Below the pieces are notes generated by a model. That model saw only the letters and a program-made list of their open reading frames with translations. It was not told the origin of the DNA and did no database searches. The position numbers and the translations under genes are program-made. Positions 1-7,851 of a DNA stretch of 23,369 bases are shown in pieces. The stretch spans positions 1 to 23,369 of the forward strand of contig UQVK01000060.1 of NCBI GenBank assembly GCA_900544445.1, given 5' to 3'. Source of the DNA: an uncultured Lachnospiraceae bacterium. GTDB taxonomy: Bacteria > Bacillota > Clostridia > Lachnospirales > Lachnospiraceae. Numbering within the stretch: position 1 is the first letter of the stretch; each line of letters opens with the position of its first letter.

Positions 1-177
1 GGCGTCGGAGAAATCCGGGTGGGACAGATCCGGGTGGGAGAGACGGATGAAGCGAAGGAGGGAGAGGAGGAAATGGATGCCGGGGGCCGGGAAGAAACGG
101 GAGGGGAGCTTCAAAACGCCCTCGCCCGGGAACTCGGAATGGAGCCGGAAAATCTGGAGGTGGTCTGGAATGAATGA
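1..177 (+). CDS. spoIIIAF: Stage III sporulation protein AF, C-terminal part (5' end outside window)
   Basis: Frame 1 is open from the first base to a TGA at 175-177, giving 58 residues rich in Glu and Gly and ending in ELQNALARELGMEPENLEVVWNE. SpoIIIAF is a membrane protein of the SpoIIIA-SpoIIQ channel complex in the mother cell. Its soluble C-terminal part typically ends in an alpha/beta segment of this type. The assignment leans on position: the next two genes are clearly spoIIIAG and spoIIIAH, and spoIIIAF always precedes them in the operon. The stop overlaps the spoIIIAG start by 8 bases, which suggests translational coupling. The N-terminal membrane segments lie outside the window, so the family call is contextual rather than motif-based. 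Confidence 0.8.
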   Translation, partial: GVGEIRVGQIRVGETDEAKEGEEEMDAGGREETGGELQNALARELGMEPENLEVVWNE

Positions 178-829
178 ACGCAAGGCAGACGGCAGGGCAA
201 ATTGCAGGGATTACCTTGCCAAATGGAAGAAAAAGCTCACCAAAGAAAACATGGCAGTGGTGGCTCTCCTTGGACTTCTGCTCATGGTGATCGCCATTCC
301 GGCAGACAGGTTTTCCGGGGGTGACGGACAGGAGGATACGGGGAAAGATACCCGGGAAGGAACGCTCACGGCGCAGGAGGGCATGGAGACGGGGGAAGCG
401 GCCGATGGGGGAGATGCCGCATCCGGAGGGGAGGGATACGCCAAACGGATGGAGGAGGAGCTGCAGGAACTCCTTTCCGCCATGGAAGGAGTGGGAGAAG
501 TGAAGGTGATGATCACAATCCGGGATTCGGGAGAGCAGGTGGTGGAGAAGGATGTGCCTTCGGAATCGGGGTGGGTGAGCGAGACAGACAGCGCGGGAGG
601 GACCAGGGAGTCGGAAAGCGCAAGGCAGGAGGAAAGCACGGTGTACATCACGGATTCGGAGGGGAACCGGACGCCTTATATTTCCCAGACCACACAGCCG
701 GAAATCGAGGGCGTGACCGTGGTCGCCCAGGGAGGCGGAGACGCCCTGATCCAGAAAAACATAACCGAAGTGATTCAGGCATTATTTGATATAGAGGCTC
801 ATAAGATTAAAGTAGTTAAGATGAAATAG
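170..829 (+). CDS. spoIIIAG: Stage III sporulation protein AG (SpoIIIA-SpoIIQ channel ring component)
   Basis: The product is 219 residues, close to the usual length of about 230. A short cytoplasmic head precedes one membrane helix at about residues 28-44 (MAVVALLGLLLMVIAIP). A Gly/Asp/Glu-rich low-complexity linker follows, then a ring-building domain beginning near LSAMEGVGEVKVMITI, which resembles the YscJ/FliF ring fold known for this family. SpoIIIAG forms a large ring in the mother-cell membrane facing SpoIIQ. The frame stays open upstream to an ATG at 47, but I chose the ATG at 170: it has GGAGG nine bases upstream, overlaps the spoIIIAF stop, and places the membrane helix at the expected distance from the N terminus. 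The extra 41 residues of the longer form are spoIIIAF read out of frame. Confidence 0.93.
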   Translation: MNERKADGRANCRDYLAKWKKKLTKENMAVVALLGLLLMVIAIPADRFSGGDGQEDTGKDTREGTLTAQEGMETGEAADGGDAASGGEGYAKRMEEELQELLSAMEGVGEVKVMITIRDSGEQVVEKDVPSESGWVSETDSAGGTRESESARQEESTVYITDSEGNRTPYISQTTQPEIEGVTVVAQGGGDALIQKNITEVIQALFDIEAHKIKVVKMK

Positions 830-850
830 CAGAAAGCAGAGGGAACAGGA

Positions 851-1636
851 GTGAAAAATGTGTTGAAACGCAATCAGATTATGATTACGGCTCTGGCGAT
901 CATGATCGCCGTGGCGGGATATCTGAATTTCGCCGGGACAAAAGCGGGGCAGGAGCAGCTTGCGAGTGCGGATGCGCAAAACGCAGAGGAAGAGGATATG
1001 ACCGCCCTTCTGGATCTTTCGGAGGAGGACATCGTATCCGATCTGGACAGTGCAAATGTGTCCGATATTGAAAGCCTGGATTCTGATCAGGAAGCCGCTG
1101 CTGTTGAAAATTATCTGGATGAAAGCATGTCGGCGGACGGAGCGCTTTCCGGAGAGGTGGAGGCGGACGTGGCCGTGGCGGCGGAAGCCATCGATGAGGC
1201 CAGCGCGGAGCTCGTCCAGGAGGGAGAGAGCGTATCTGACAGCGGCACTCCGGGCGAAGCTGTTTTTACCAGTTCCGCCGGAATCAGCTCCCTCGCCGGT
1301 GCCAAGCTCCAGAAGGAGCAGACCAGGGCAAGAAACAAGGAAACCCTGCTGGACATCATCAATAATGAAAACATCAGTGAAGAACAGAAGCAGGACGCCA
1401 TCAACGGCATGATCAATCTCACTGACATGGCCGAAAAAGAGACCGCCGCCGAGATTCTTCTGGAAGCCAAGGGCTTCACCGACGTGGTGGTCAGCATCAG
1501 CGGTACCATGGTGGACGTGGTCGTGAACGCATCAACCCTCACCGACGCCCAGCGCGCCCAGATTGAGGACATCGTCACCAGAAAAACCGGGATCGCCCCG
1601 GAAAACATCATCATCAGCCCCGTATCCGGAGGCTGA
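851..1636 (+). CDS. spoIIIAH: Stage III sporulation protein AH (partner of forespore SpoIIQ)
   Basis: The product is 261 residues and starts at GTG (851), with a purine-rich AGAGGG about seven bases upstream. The N terminus MKNVLKRNQIMITALAIMIA, continuing VAGYLNF, is the typical SpoIIIAH signal-anchor (helix about residues 10-29). Residues 40-150 are an acidic, Ala/Ser-rich linker, longer than in Bacillus. From about residue 155 to the end comes the folded YscJ-like domain, with NKETLLDIINNENISEEQKQDAIN and a C-terminal ring-building half. The protein sits in the mother-cell membrane and binds SpoIIQ across the intermembrane space during engulfment. It lies 21 bases after spoIIIAG and ends the spoIIIA operon here. 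Confidence 0.95.
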   Translation: MKNVLKRNQIMITALAIMIAVAGYLNFAGTKAGQEQLASADAQNAEEEDMTALLDLSEEDIVSDLDSANVSDIESLDSDQEAAAVENYLDESMSADGALSGEVEADVAVAAEAIDEASAELVQEGESVSDSGTPGEAVFTSSAGISSLAGAKLQKEQTRARNKETLLDIINNENISEEQKQDAINGMINLTDMAEKETAAEILLEAKGFTDVVVSISGTMVDVVVNASTLTDAQRAQIEDIVTRKTGIAPENIIISPVSGG

Positions 1637-1652
1637 ATATCGGAAAGAAAAA

Positions 1653-1708
1653 AGCCCGCCGGGACTGTGGAGCAGATCGGGAATCTGTGCCCATGGTTCC
1701 GGCGGGCT
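1653..1708. terminator. Long imperfect hairpin after spoIIIAH, possible terminator
   Basis: The arm at 1653-1664 (AGCCCGCCGGGA) pairs with 1697-1708 (TTCCGGCGGGCT), 12 pairs with one G-T. A further run at 1665-1670 pairs with 1691-1696 using wobbles, and a small inner hairpin CAGAT/ATCTG caps it. On the plus strand no T-run follows. The left arm is preceded by a run of As, so the classic intrinsic-terminator layout (stem then Ts) exists only on the minus strand. It may still end the spoIIIA transcript. The region 1637-1909 holds no gene, only this hairpin and the promoter downstream. Confidence 0.45.
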
Positions 1709-1783
1709 GTGCGGCTCTGGAAAAGGAAAAAATCAGGTTGACGGATTACAGACAGAAAATGCACTGAAAGAAATTTCCGGAGG

Positions 1784-1812
1784 TTGACTGTCCGGGACAG
1801 AGCGGATATGCT
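1784..1812 (+). promoter_or_regulatory. Sigma-A type promoter before the DUF4869 gene
   Basis: TTGACT (1784-1789) and TATGCT (1807-1812) are separated by 17 bases, about 95 bases before the ATG at 1910. The -35 matches five of six consensus bases and the -10 four of six. A second possible -10, TATACT at 1812-1817, lies at poor spacing. The untranslated stretch contains a small GCCGC/GCGGC hairpin near 1878-1892. This is a prediction from sequence only. Confidence 0.5.
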
Positions 1813-1909
1813 ATACTGAGAAAAAAGGAAAAGCAGCCTGGTCCGAACCGGAAGCTTCGGGCCGCATCGGGAAAAATGCCGCCGGTAGCGGCAGGAAAAT
1901 GAGGATGAT

Positions 1910-2350
1910 ATGCTGAGTATTTATCTGGGAAAAATGGAGGAGGCGATCTATTATCCGCCTGCCTGGTTTGACAATCGATATGAAGATGAATGGATTACGG
2001 AGAAGCTTTCCGTGGAAATGATAAAGGATGTGGACAAGTCAACCGTGGTGAGCTGCCACCTGATTGACAGCCCGGTTCTTGGTCCCATTTCCGTCAAAGA
2101 GTTATCCGGCGGCGTCAAGACGCTGATTCTTATGGCGTTTGACGAGTCGAATAAAATCTTTAATGCCTCTGCGTGCGGGGATAACTGCGCAAAGTGGATT
2201 TTAAGGATCGGCCAGCAGAAAGACCTGACTATTAACCTCCGTCATATCATGGACTTTGGAAAAGAGGAATTTCAGGCTAAAATTCTGAACACTGGAGAAA
2301 TGGTTCATAATATGTCGGAATTTGTCGAAATTGCGGGAAGATACGTGTAG
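1910..2350 (+). CDS. DUF4869 family protein, function unknown
   Basis: The product is 146 residues with no signal peptide or membrane helix. I recognise the family from its conserved stretches: MLSIYLG at the start, IDSPVLGPISVKELSGGVKTL in the middle, then FNASACGDNCAKWI, and INLRHIMDFG followed by TGEMVHNMSEF near the end. DUF4869 proteins are common in gut Clostridia and, from memory, are often followed by a P-loop ATPase-like gene. Their role is unknown. The start has GAGG five bases upstream. The next ORF begins ten bases after the stop and looks like the wreck of that partner, so this gene may have lost its functional context. The gene itself appears intact. Confidence 0.8.
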   Translation: MLSIYLGKMEEAIYYPPAWFDNRYEDEWITEKLSVEMIKDVDKSTVVSCHLIDSPVLGPISVKELSGGVKTLILMAFDESNKIFNASACGDNCAKWILRIGQQKDLTINLRHIMDFGKEEFQAKILNTGEMVHNMSEFVEIAGRYV

Positions 2351-2359
2351 GTGGAACAG

Positions 2360-2595
2360 ATGAAAGGGAAGCATGTTCTTTTACGGACGAGGAGAATGCT
2401 TTCATAAATACAGAAGAATTTGCGGAGTCCGTTCAGGGATCGGACAATTATTTTGTCCTGATTACCAGAGAAAACCTTTATAATCTGCCATACAGTGTTG
2501 AGGAAATCTATGGCCTGCATTCTTCCGGAAAATACCAGAATACCAGAAAAGTATATCAGCAGATGTACCGAATTTATTCTGATACACAGAATTGA
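2360..2595 (+). pseudogene. Decayed partner gene of DUF4869 (probable P-loop ATPase with internal deletion)
   Basis: An ATG at 2360 with a GTAGGTGG site starts MKGKHVLLRTRRMLS and then stops. The start resembles the N terminus I associate with ATPases that follow DUF4869 genes. In another frame, from about 2386, a clean C-terminal segment reads DEENAFINTEEFAESVQGSD, then NYFVLITRENLYNLPYSVEE, IYGLHSSGKYQ and YQQMYRIYS before a TGA at 2593-2595. That segment looks like the last 70 residues of the same family, starting at what may be the Walker B strand. The Walker A region and middle are missing, and the two pieces are out of frame. The simplest reading is an internal deletion with frameshift near 2376-2386. 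The family name rests on memory of homologues. Confidence 0.6.
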
Positions 2596-2694
2596 ATGAC
2601 AAAAATGGGCTTTTTATGACATTATAGCCACAAATTCATATAACTGTGATATTAATATTCAAATAGGGTAAAACCGGCTTTGAAAGGGACAGAG

Positions 2695-3426
2695 ATGATA
2701 AGAATATGTCTGGCGGACGATGAGGCGGAATTCCTGGCTCTCATGAAGGGGCTGCTTGGGAACTATCTGGCTGAAAAAGCAGTTTTATGTGAGATTGACG
2801 CTTATGAAAACCCGGAGCCGCTGTACTGGGAGTTTCTGGAAAAAAGGGAATACGACATCTGCTTTCTGGATATCGAGATGCCGCAGATGGACGGCAGGGA
2901 GCTTGCGGAAAAAAGCCGGGAGTTGAGCGATTCCACGAATATTGTGTTCCTGACTTCCCATAAAGAGTTCATAAAAGCCGGATACCGGGTCAGGGCGTTT
3001 GATTTTATCACGAAGGATATGGCCAAAGAAGAAATATCGGACGTCCTGGACAGGCTTCTGCAAAAACTGGAGCGGGATGAGAAGAAGTTTTACACGATAA
3101 GAACCCATTCCAGATATGAAAAAGTACCGTACCGTGATATCATCTGTATTTACAAGCAGAATCAGAATGTACGTTTTGTATTGAAAGCGGAGGAAAAGCA
3201 GGAGAGGAAGGCAATCAGTAAGGTGCTGGAAGAGCTGGACGGAAACGTATTCATGCTCGTGGAAAGAGGCTGTATCGTCAATCTGGAGCATATAGACAGG
3301 ATCAATGCACGTCAGGTGATTCTGAGCAACGGCAGCGCACTGACCATAAGCAAAGAGCATATCCAGGAAGTGAGAGAGCGTCTGGGAATGTATTGCGCGA
3401 ATCAGGCGGCAGACAGGCAGGGATGA
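2695..3426 (+). CDS. LytTR-family response regulator
   Basis: The product is 243 residues. The N-terminal receiver domain (residues 1-125) has the acidic pair DDE at 8-10, the phospho-acceptor Asp59 in CFLDIEMPQMDG, and a conserved Thr/Ser and Lys later (FLTSH, FITKD). The C-terminal LytTR DNA-binding domain spans about 140-238 (FYTIRTHSRYEKVPYRDIIC to LTISKEHIQEVRERL). This architecture is that of AgrA/VirR regulators. I chose ATG 2695 over TTG 2680 because AAAGGGA lies six bases before it and the receiver fold starts at MIRICLADDE. The gene is followed within four bases by its sensor kinase and then an ABC export module, so it probably controls that module. No convincing LytTR repeat or promoter could be read in 2596-2694. 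Confidence 0.93.
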   Translation: MIRICLADDEAEFLALMKGLLGNYLAEKAVLCEIDAYENPEPLYWEFLEKREYDICFLDIEMPQMDGRELAEKSRELSDSTNIVFLTSHKEFIKAGYRVRAFDFITKDMAKEEISDVLDRLLQKLERDEKKFYTIRTHSRYEKVPYRDIICIYKQNQNVRFVLKAEEKQERKAISKVLEELDGNVFMLVERGCIVNLEHIDRINARQVILSNGSALTISKEHIQEVRERLGMYCANQAADRQG

Positions 3427-3429
3427 AAA

Positions 3430-4725
3430 ATGAAGGAAATCCTGGAGATATTTGTCTGCTGCCTGGAAATCTGTATTCCCTATTGGTGGACAGGAAGGCT
3501 GGCGGAAAAAAGAAAATTGTGGCGCGGCATAAAAGTCCTGTGGAATATCTGTTTATTGATATGGATTGGGTTATTATATTATCAGCGTATATTCTCTTTT
3601 TATTCACAGTTGTATGTGTTGCTTGAAATAGTCGTGGCAGTTTTGCTGGCGAGATGGAGATACCGTATCAGATGGAAGGATGCTTTTGTAATCGTCGGTA
3701 TCTTTTATGAGAGCCTTTACTTTTTATATCTGATGACGCTCATTGCAGTAGAGTACAGCAATGGGTATGACGCCATGATGAAGCTACAGTCCGGTATCAA
3801 TTATTCTCAGATATGGTTCAGTTTGGCATCGCTGTCTTTGGTATTCATTGCATTTGTGCTGATATACAGACTGCAAAAACAAAGCCTGATGGTATATGGG
3901 AGGATGGAAAAAAGGCTTTTGATCGTTCCGGTTATCCAGCATTTGATATTATGTTTCTGTGATCTGGTCTTTTATGAGTCGGACAGGCTGTTCGTGTTAA
4001 AGCGGGGATTCTTCGGAATGCTTGGCTATCTCTGTATACTTTTCATCCTTGCCACATTCTACATTTTGAAAAAAGGAAAATATGAAGTCAACGAACTGGA
4101 AAAACGTGCTGATGCCGCAGAACAGAAATATCGGGAGAGGATAGAGGGAGACAGGGAACGGGACATTCTGGTTCATGATATCCGGAATCATCTGATCGTG
4201 ATCGACAGCATATTACAAGATGGGGAAGTGGACAGGGCGTGGAATTATATCGGTAAATTACAGGAGGATTACTGTAATATCAGGCAAAGCTTCCACACGG
4301 GCAGCGTGGTCGTGGACGCCATACTGGGAAGTAAGGCATACCAGGCGGAAAACGCAGGCATCCGTTTCAAAATAGTATCGGACGACCTGTCGGATTCCTT
4401 TGTTTCGGACAGGGACTGGTGCAGCATCCTGTCCAATCTGCTGGACAACGCGATTGAAGCATGCGAAAAAATGGAAGGAAAGGGCTGGATCAGGGTCCGG
4501 CTGGAGAACAGGCCCTTTGGAATGGTATGGATTATTGAAAATGCCTGCCCGGAACTGCAGGACGACCGGACGGAGGTAAAACCGAAAAGGAGAGGGGTTC
4601 GTCATGGGACAGGGCTTCAGAGCGTGCGCTATGCAATCCAAAAGTACAATGGGTTTTTGAATCAGAAAAGGGAAAAAGATATTTTCAGGACGACTCTTGT
4701 ATTATACAGGGAAATGATAAAGTAG
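3430..4725 (+). CDS. GHKL-domain sensor histidine kinase (AgrC/HPK10-like)
   Basis: The product is 431 residues. Six or seven hydrophobic segments fill residues 1-215, forming a polytopic sensor rather than an extracellular loop sensor. A short coiled coil follows (about 217-245), then the dimerisation helix with His249 in HDIRNHL. The ATPase domain has the N-box NLLDNAIEAC (Asn340) and the glycine motif HGTGLQSVR at 392-400. Such kinases pair with LytTR regulators and often sense peptides or membrane-active compounds. The start is three bases after the regulator stop, with an AGGGA-type site inside the regulator end. The gene is co-transcribed with the ABC genes downstream, judging from the 27-base gap. 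The ligand is unknown. Confidence 0.92.
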   Translation: MKEILEIFVCCLEICIPYWWTGRLAEKRKLWRGIKVLWNICLLIWIGLLYYQRIFSFYSQLYVLLEIVVAVLLARWRYRIRWKDAFVIVGIFYESLYFLYLMTLIAVEYSNGYDAMMKLQSGINYSQIWFSLASLSLVFIAFVLIYRLQKQSLMVYGRMEKRLLIVPVIQHLILCFCDLVFYESDRLFVLKRGFFGMLGYLCILFILATFYILKKGKYEVNELEKRADAAEQKYRERIEGDRERDILVHDIRNHLIVIDSILQDGEVDRAWNYIGKLQEDYCNIRQSFHTGSVVVDAILGSKAYQAENAGIRFKIVSDDLSDSFVSDRDWCSILSNLLDNAIEACEKMEGKGWIRVRLENRPFGMVWIIENACPELQDDRTEVKPKRRGVRHGTGLQSVRYAIQKYNGFLNQKREKDIFRTTLVLYREMIK

Positions 4726-4752
4726 AAAGACGAAAAAGCAGGAGAGGTAGAG

Positions 4753-5529
4753 ATGAAAAAGTTCTGCGCAATGATAGGGATGGGGATAAAAACCAAATTT
4801 GCATATCGGGGCGGCGCGCTGCTGAAAATAGCGGTTTCTGCGTTCAGTGTCCTCATTCTGACCCTTTTCTGGAAAGCCCTGTATCCGGAAGATGTTGAAA
4901 TGCAGAAGTATATGATCCGATATGCTGCATTGTCGCAAATATTGTCTATCATTTATAACGTGGAAAGTAAGCTTGCGGATGATATACGTACCGGAAATAT
5001 TGTGATTTCTCTGCTGAAGCCGTGGAATTACCTGTTTGTGATGCTGCAGGAAAATATCGGGAAGATGATGGGAGATCTGTTTCTGGTCGGGCTGCCGGTC
5101 TTTTTTATCTGTTTCCTTGCGATCGGGTTTGAAAATATTAACTGGGCGAATCTGCTTTACTTTGGAATTTCTGTACTGCTCGCTTTTCTGATTATGTATC
5201 TGGTTCGGATCCTGGTGGAACTGAGTTGCTTCTGGGTTATTGAAGCCTGGTCGTTGGTATTCCTGGCGGATGTACTCATAAGGATCCTTTCAGGAAGCTT
5301 CATTCCCAGCTTCCTTATGCCTGCATGGATGCAGGCGGTTATGGAGGCGCTGCCTTTCATCTGGATTTTTGAGATGCCGTTAAGGATCCTGCTGGAAAGT
5401 AATGAGATCACGAATGTGAATATTCTTTCTGTTTTCCTGTTGCAATTTGTATGGATTATTTTTCTGGGGATCCTGGTCGGGATCGTCTGGAGCCGCGGAA
5501 GAAAAAAGCTTGCCGTTCAGGGAGGATGA
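4753..5529 (+). CDS. ABC-2 family transporter permease, first subunit (DUF990-like)
   Basis: The product is 258 residues with about six hydrophobic segments and a strong GGAGAGG site upstream. The N terminus MKKFCAMIGMGIKTKFAYRG and the segment SKLADDIRTGNIVISLLKPWN are typical of the ABC-2 permeases that accompany COG4586 ATPases (Pfam ABC2_membrane_6, formerly DUF990). These systems carry two different permeases and one ATPase. Members are annotated as exporters, but substrates are mostly unknown. The end overlaps or abuts the second permease. Regulation is presumably by the LytTR/GHKL pair directly upstream. Confidence 0.85.
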   Translation: MKKFCAMIGMGIKTKFAYRGGALLKIAVSAFSVLILTLFWKALYPEDVEMQKYMIRYAALSQILSIIYNVESKLADDIRTGNIVISLLKPWNYLFVMLQENIGKMMGDLFLVGLPVFFICFLAIGFENINWANLLYFGISVLLAFLIMYLVRILVELSCFWVIEAWSLVFLADVLIRILSGSFIPSFLMPAWMQAVMEALPFIWIFEMPLRILLESNEITNVNILSVFLLQFVWIIFLGILVGIVWSRGRKKLAVQGG

Positions 5530-5537
5530 GTGCAGTT

Positions 5538-6317
5538 ATGCTGATCAGAAGATTATTTTATATGTGTTTTAAGCGGGAGACAGAATATAAACTAAATTTT
5601 ATTCTTTTATGTGTAAGTGTTGCGCCGTTGCGTCTGATGTTCCTTCTCTTTGCCCTTGTTTTATCGTCGAAAATCGAAGTCCTGTATGGCTGGAATGCAT
5701 GGGATATTGCCTTTCTTTACGGGATGTACGTCGTTTCCTACAGCCTTGCGCAGATTTTTTTTAAGCCTTTCCGTAATCTGGACAAGCTCATTACGCACGG
5801 AGAACTGGACAAATTTTTTACGAAACCGCAGCCGGTACTTTTCAGCCTGATCTTTTATAACATCCACATCATGGAAATCTTTTCCCAGTTGGTTCCGTCT
5901 TTGATCATCCTGATTCTGGCGTGCTTTCAGGTTTCTGCCCGCTGGAATCTGTTTAAAGTATTGATCCTGACAGCTGGGATTGCAGGCGGAACATTGATAC
6001 AGGCGGGCATATTTGTTTTCATCGGCTGTACGTCGATATTTATGTTTAATTCGAGTTGGCTTGGCGATCTGTATTACGCGTTCCGCGATTTCCTGAGTTA
6101 TCCGCTGGTGATATTCGGAAAAAAGATGTTGCTGTTCCTGACATGCGTCCTTCCGCTGGCATTTGTAAATTATTACCCGGCCAGATATATTTTGGAAAAG
6201 GAAAATAAGGATGCCCTGATCAATTTTATGACGCTGCCCGTAAGTCTGGTCATTTCCGTTCTGATCTGTAAATTATGGAAGATTTCATGTAAGCACTATA
6301 CGAGTTCGGGAAGCTGA
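5538..6317 (+). CDS. ABC-2 family transporter permease, second subunit
   Basis: The product is 259 residues with about six membrane segments. The N terminus MLIRRLFYMCFKRETEYKLN and the motif GELDKFFTKPQPVLF match the partner permease of COG4586-type exporters. The frame is open from 5451, but that part overlaps the first permease out of frame. Two starts compete. ATG 5526 overlaps the previous stop (ATGA) but has AGGGAGG directly against it. ATG 5538 lies 12 bases after that site and fits the family N terminus better, so I chose it. It would form a heterodimeric membrane domain with the first permease, driven by the ATPase encoded 15 bases downstream. Confidence 0.84.
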   Translation: MLIRRLFYMCFKRETEYKLNFILLCVSVAPLRLMFLLFALVLSSKIEVLYGWNAWDIAFLYGMYVVSYSLAQIFFKPFRNLDKLITHGELDKFFTKPQPVLFSLIFYNIHIMEIFSQLVPSLIILILACFQVSARWNLFKVLILTAGIAGGTLIQAGIFVFIGCTSIFMFNSSWLGDLYYAFRDFLSYPLVIFGKKMLLFLTCVLPLAFVNYYPARYILEKENKDALINFMTLPVSLVISVLICKLWKISCKHYTSSGS

Positions 6318-6332
6318 TGGAGTGGATAAGCT

Positions 6333-7307
6333 ATGGAAAATAATATGGTGGTAAAAAACCTGGTCAAGGAATTTGATATTGTAAAGAGGGAAAAATCCGT
6401 CAGGGGATTTCTGAAGCCACGGAAAACAAAATTCCGTGCGGTCGATCATGTCAGTTTTTCCATTGAAAAAGGGGAAATTGTCGGACTCATTGGTCCGAAC
6501 GGCGCCGGTAAGTCAACTACGATAAAGATGCTGACAGGAATCCTGACGCCGACGGAAGGGGAAATCTTTGTTGACGGGATAGCTCCGTGGCAGAAAAGAA
6601 AGCAGTATAACAAAAGCATCGGAGTGGTTTTCGGACAAAGGAGCCAGTTGTGGTGGGATCTTCCTGTGGAGGATACCTTCCGGCTGTATAAATATGTATA
6701 TAACCTGACAGAACAGCAGTATCAGGAAAATATGGAGCTGTTCCATGAGGTCCTGAAGATAGGGGAACTGCTTCATAAGCCGGTCCGGCAGATGAGCCTG
6801 GGGCAGAGAATGCGTTGTGAAGTGGCAGTCAGCTTTTTACATAACCCTTCCATTGTATTTCTGGATGAACCGACCATCGGACTTGATGTTGTCGCCAAAG
6901 ACAATATTCGGAAATTCGTCAGAGAGATCAACCGGGAGAAAAAGGTTACGGTACTGCTGACAACGCATGACATGGAAGATATCGATACCCTTGCCGGCAG
7001 AATCATCATCATTGATAAGGGAACGATCGTCTATGACGGAGAAAAAGACCGGATCAGGGACATCCGGGGAAAAAGAAGATATATACAAATGGAACTGGGA
7101 ACAGATTTTGAAATAGATTATCCGGGCGTCGAAGTGATAAAGGATGAAAAAAGGAAGAAAAAGGTTTCCTTTTTGCTGGAAGACGTGTCCATGAAGGATT
7201 TTCTTCATTATGTCATGGAGCATGTGGAGCTCATCGATCTGGAGGTGGCTGGAGTACCGATCGAAGAAATCATTAAGGATATCTATACTGGGAAGGACTC
7301 TCTGTAA
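6333..7307 (+). CDS. ABC transporter ATP-binding protein (COG4586-like)
   Basis: The product is 324 residues. It shows Walker A GPNGAGKST (54-62), a Q-loop in GQRSQLWWDLPVEDT (Gln102), the signature MSLGQ (154-158), Walker B IVFLDEP (174-180) and the switch His in TTHDMEDID (His212). The SQLWWDLPV stretch is characteristic of the COG4586 group, which works with two DUF990-like permeases. After the ATPase core, residues from about 235 form an extra C-terminal domain, as in other exporters. GGAGTGGA lies six bases before the start. Signature Gly/Gln and all catalytic residues are present, so the protein should be active. Confidence 0.92.
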   Translation: MENNMVVKNLVKEFDIVKREKSVRGFLKPRKTKFRAVDHVSFSIEKGEIVGLIGPNGAGKSTTIKMLTGILTPTEGEIFVDGIAPWQKRKQYNKSIGVVFGQRSQLWWDLPVEDTFRLYKYVYNLTEQQYQENMELFHEVLKIGELLHKPVRQMSLGQRMRCEVAVSFLHNPSIVFLDEPTIGLDVVAKDNIRKFVREINREKKVTVLLTTHDMEDIDTLAGRIIIIDKGTIVYDGEKDRIRDIRGKRRYIQMELGTDFEIDYPGVEVIKDEKRKKKVSFLLEDVSMKDFLHYVMEHVELIDLEVAGVPIEEIIKDIYTGKDSL

Positions 7308-7310
7308 TAT

Positions 7311-7364
7311 ACTTTATCTATCATCCAAGGCGCAGGGCAAGCATCCACGAACGATGGATAAAGT
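7311..7364 (+). other. Intercistronic hairpin after the ABC ATPase gene
   Basis: ACTTTATCTATC (7311-7322) pairs with GATGGATAAAGT (7353-7364), 12 pairs with one G-T and a 30-base loop. It fills most of the 79-base gap before the next gene. No T-run follows, so it is not a standard terminator. It could stabilise the upstream message or lower expression of the small membrane protein. Confidence 0.45.
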
Positions 7365-7386
7365 TTAGCACGAAGGGGTAAAACGA

Positions 7387-7731
7387 ATGAAAAGAAAAAG
7401 AGCTACAGGTTTATTTTGTATTTTGTTCACATTGGTCTGCTTGTTCTTTTCCGGAAGGGTCAATAATGACCTTGGGCTTTTTTCGGACATGCACAGTACG
7501 GCCGGAATAATCCCGGAATATATCAGGGAAGGGGTGACATTATCATTCCTGCTGCTGGCCGTGGCACTGGTTATATCGCTGATATGCTTCTGCCTGTATA
7601 CCTATAAGAATGTTTCGGAAGCTGTTGCACGGGGGCAGCTTGCCATTGTTTTGCTGATATGCGTTTACAGCCTTTTTGTGTCGATTATGTGTATCTGTTG
7701 CATGAACGGATATCAGCCGGGAGGGGGATGA
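7387..7731 (+). CDS. Small hypothetical membrane protein
   Basis: The product is 114 residues, with AAGGGG nine bases before the ATG. I do not recognise a family. Three hydrophobic segments are visible, at about residues 8-22, 50-72 and 84-107. The first is followed by a polar extracellular-looking stretch (GRVNNDLGLFSDMHSTAG) and the C terminus is short and glycine-rich. Several Cys residues lie in the last helix (SIMCICCMNG). It is co-oriented with the ABC module and 79 bases behind it, with a hairpin between. It could be an accessory or immunity-type membrane protein of the exporter, but nothing in the sequence proves this. Confidence 0.65.
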   Translation: MKRKRATGLFCILFTLVCLFFSGRVNNDLGLFSDMHSTAGIIPEYIREGVTLSFLLLAVALVISLICFCLYTYKNVSEAVARGQLAIVLLICVYSLFVSIMCICCMNGYQPGGG

Positions 7732-7851
7732 AATAAAAAACTGCGTCCGGGGAACGGGCCGTTTCCTGCATGCTCATTCATTATGTTATTTTCCCTACCT
7801 CATGAAAAATAACCAAAAGCAGTTGAATGCTAATAAGTCGGAAAAATGATG

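Noticed and set aside
2596..2619. Seven-codon ORF (MTKMGFL) before the response regulator, as a possible pheromone gene
   Set aside because: It is too short, lacks a ribosome site and a secretion leader, and could arise by chance.
2600..2694. LytTR operator repeats and a promoter before the response regulator
   Set aside because: AT-rich words such as TATAAC at 2639-2644 are present, but no -35 at proper spacing and no paired LytTR half-sites could be supported.
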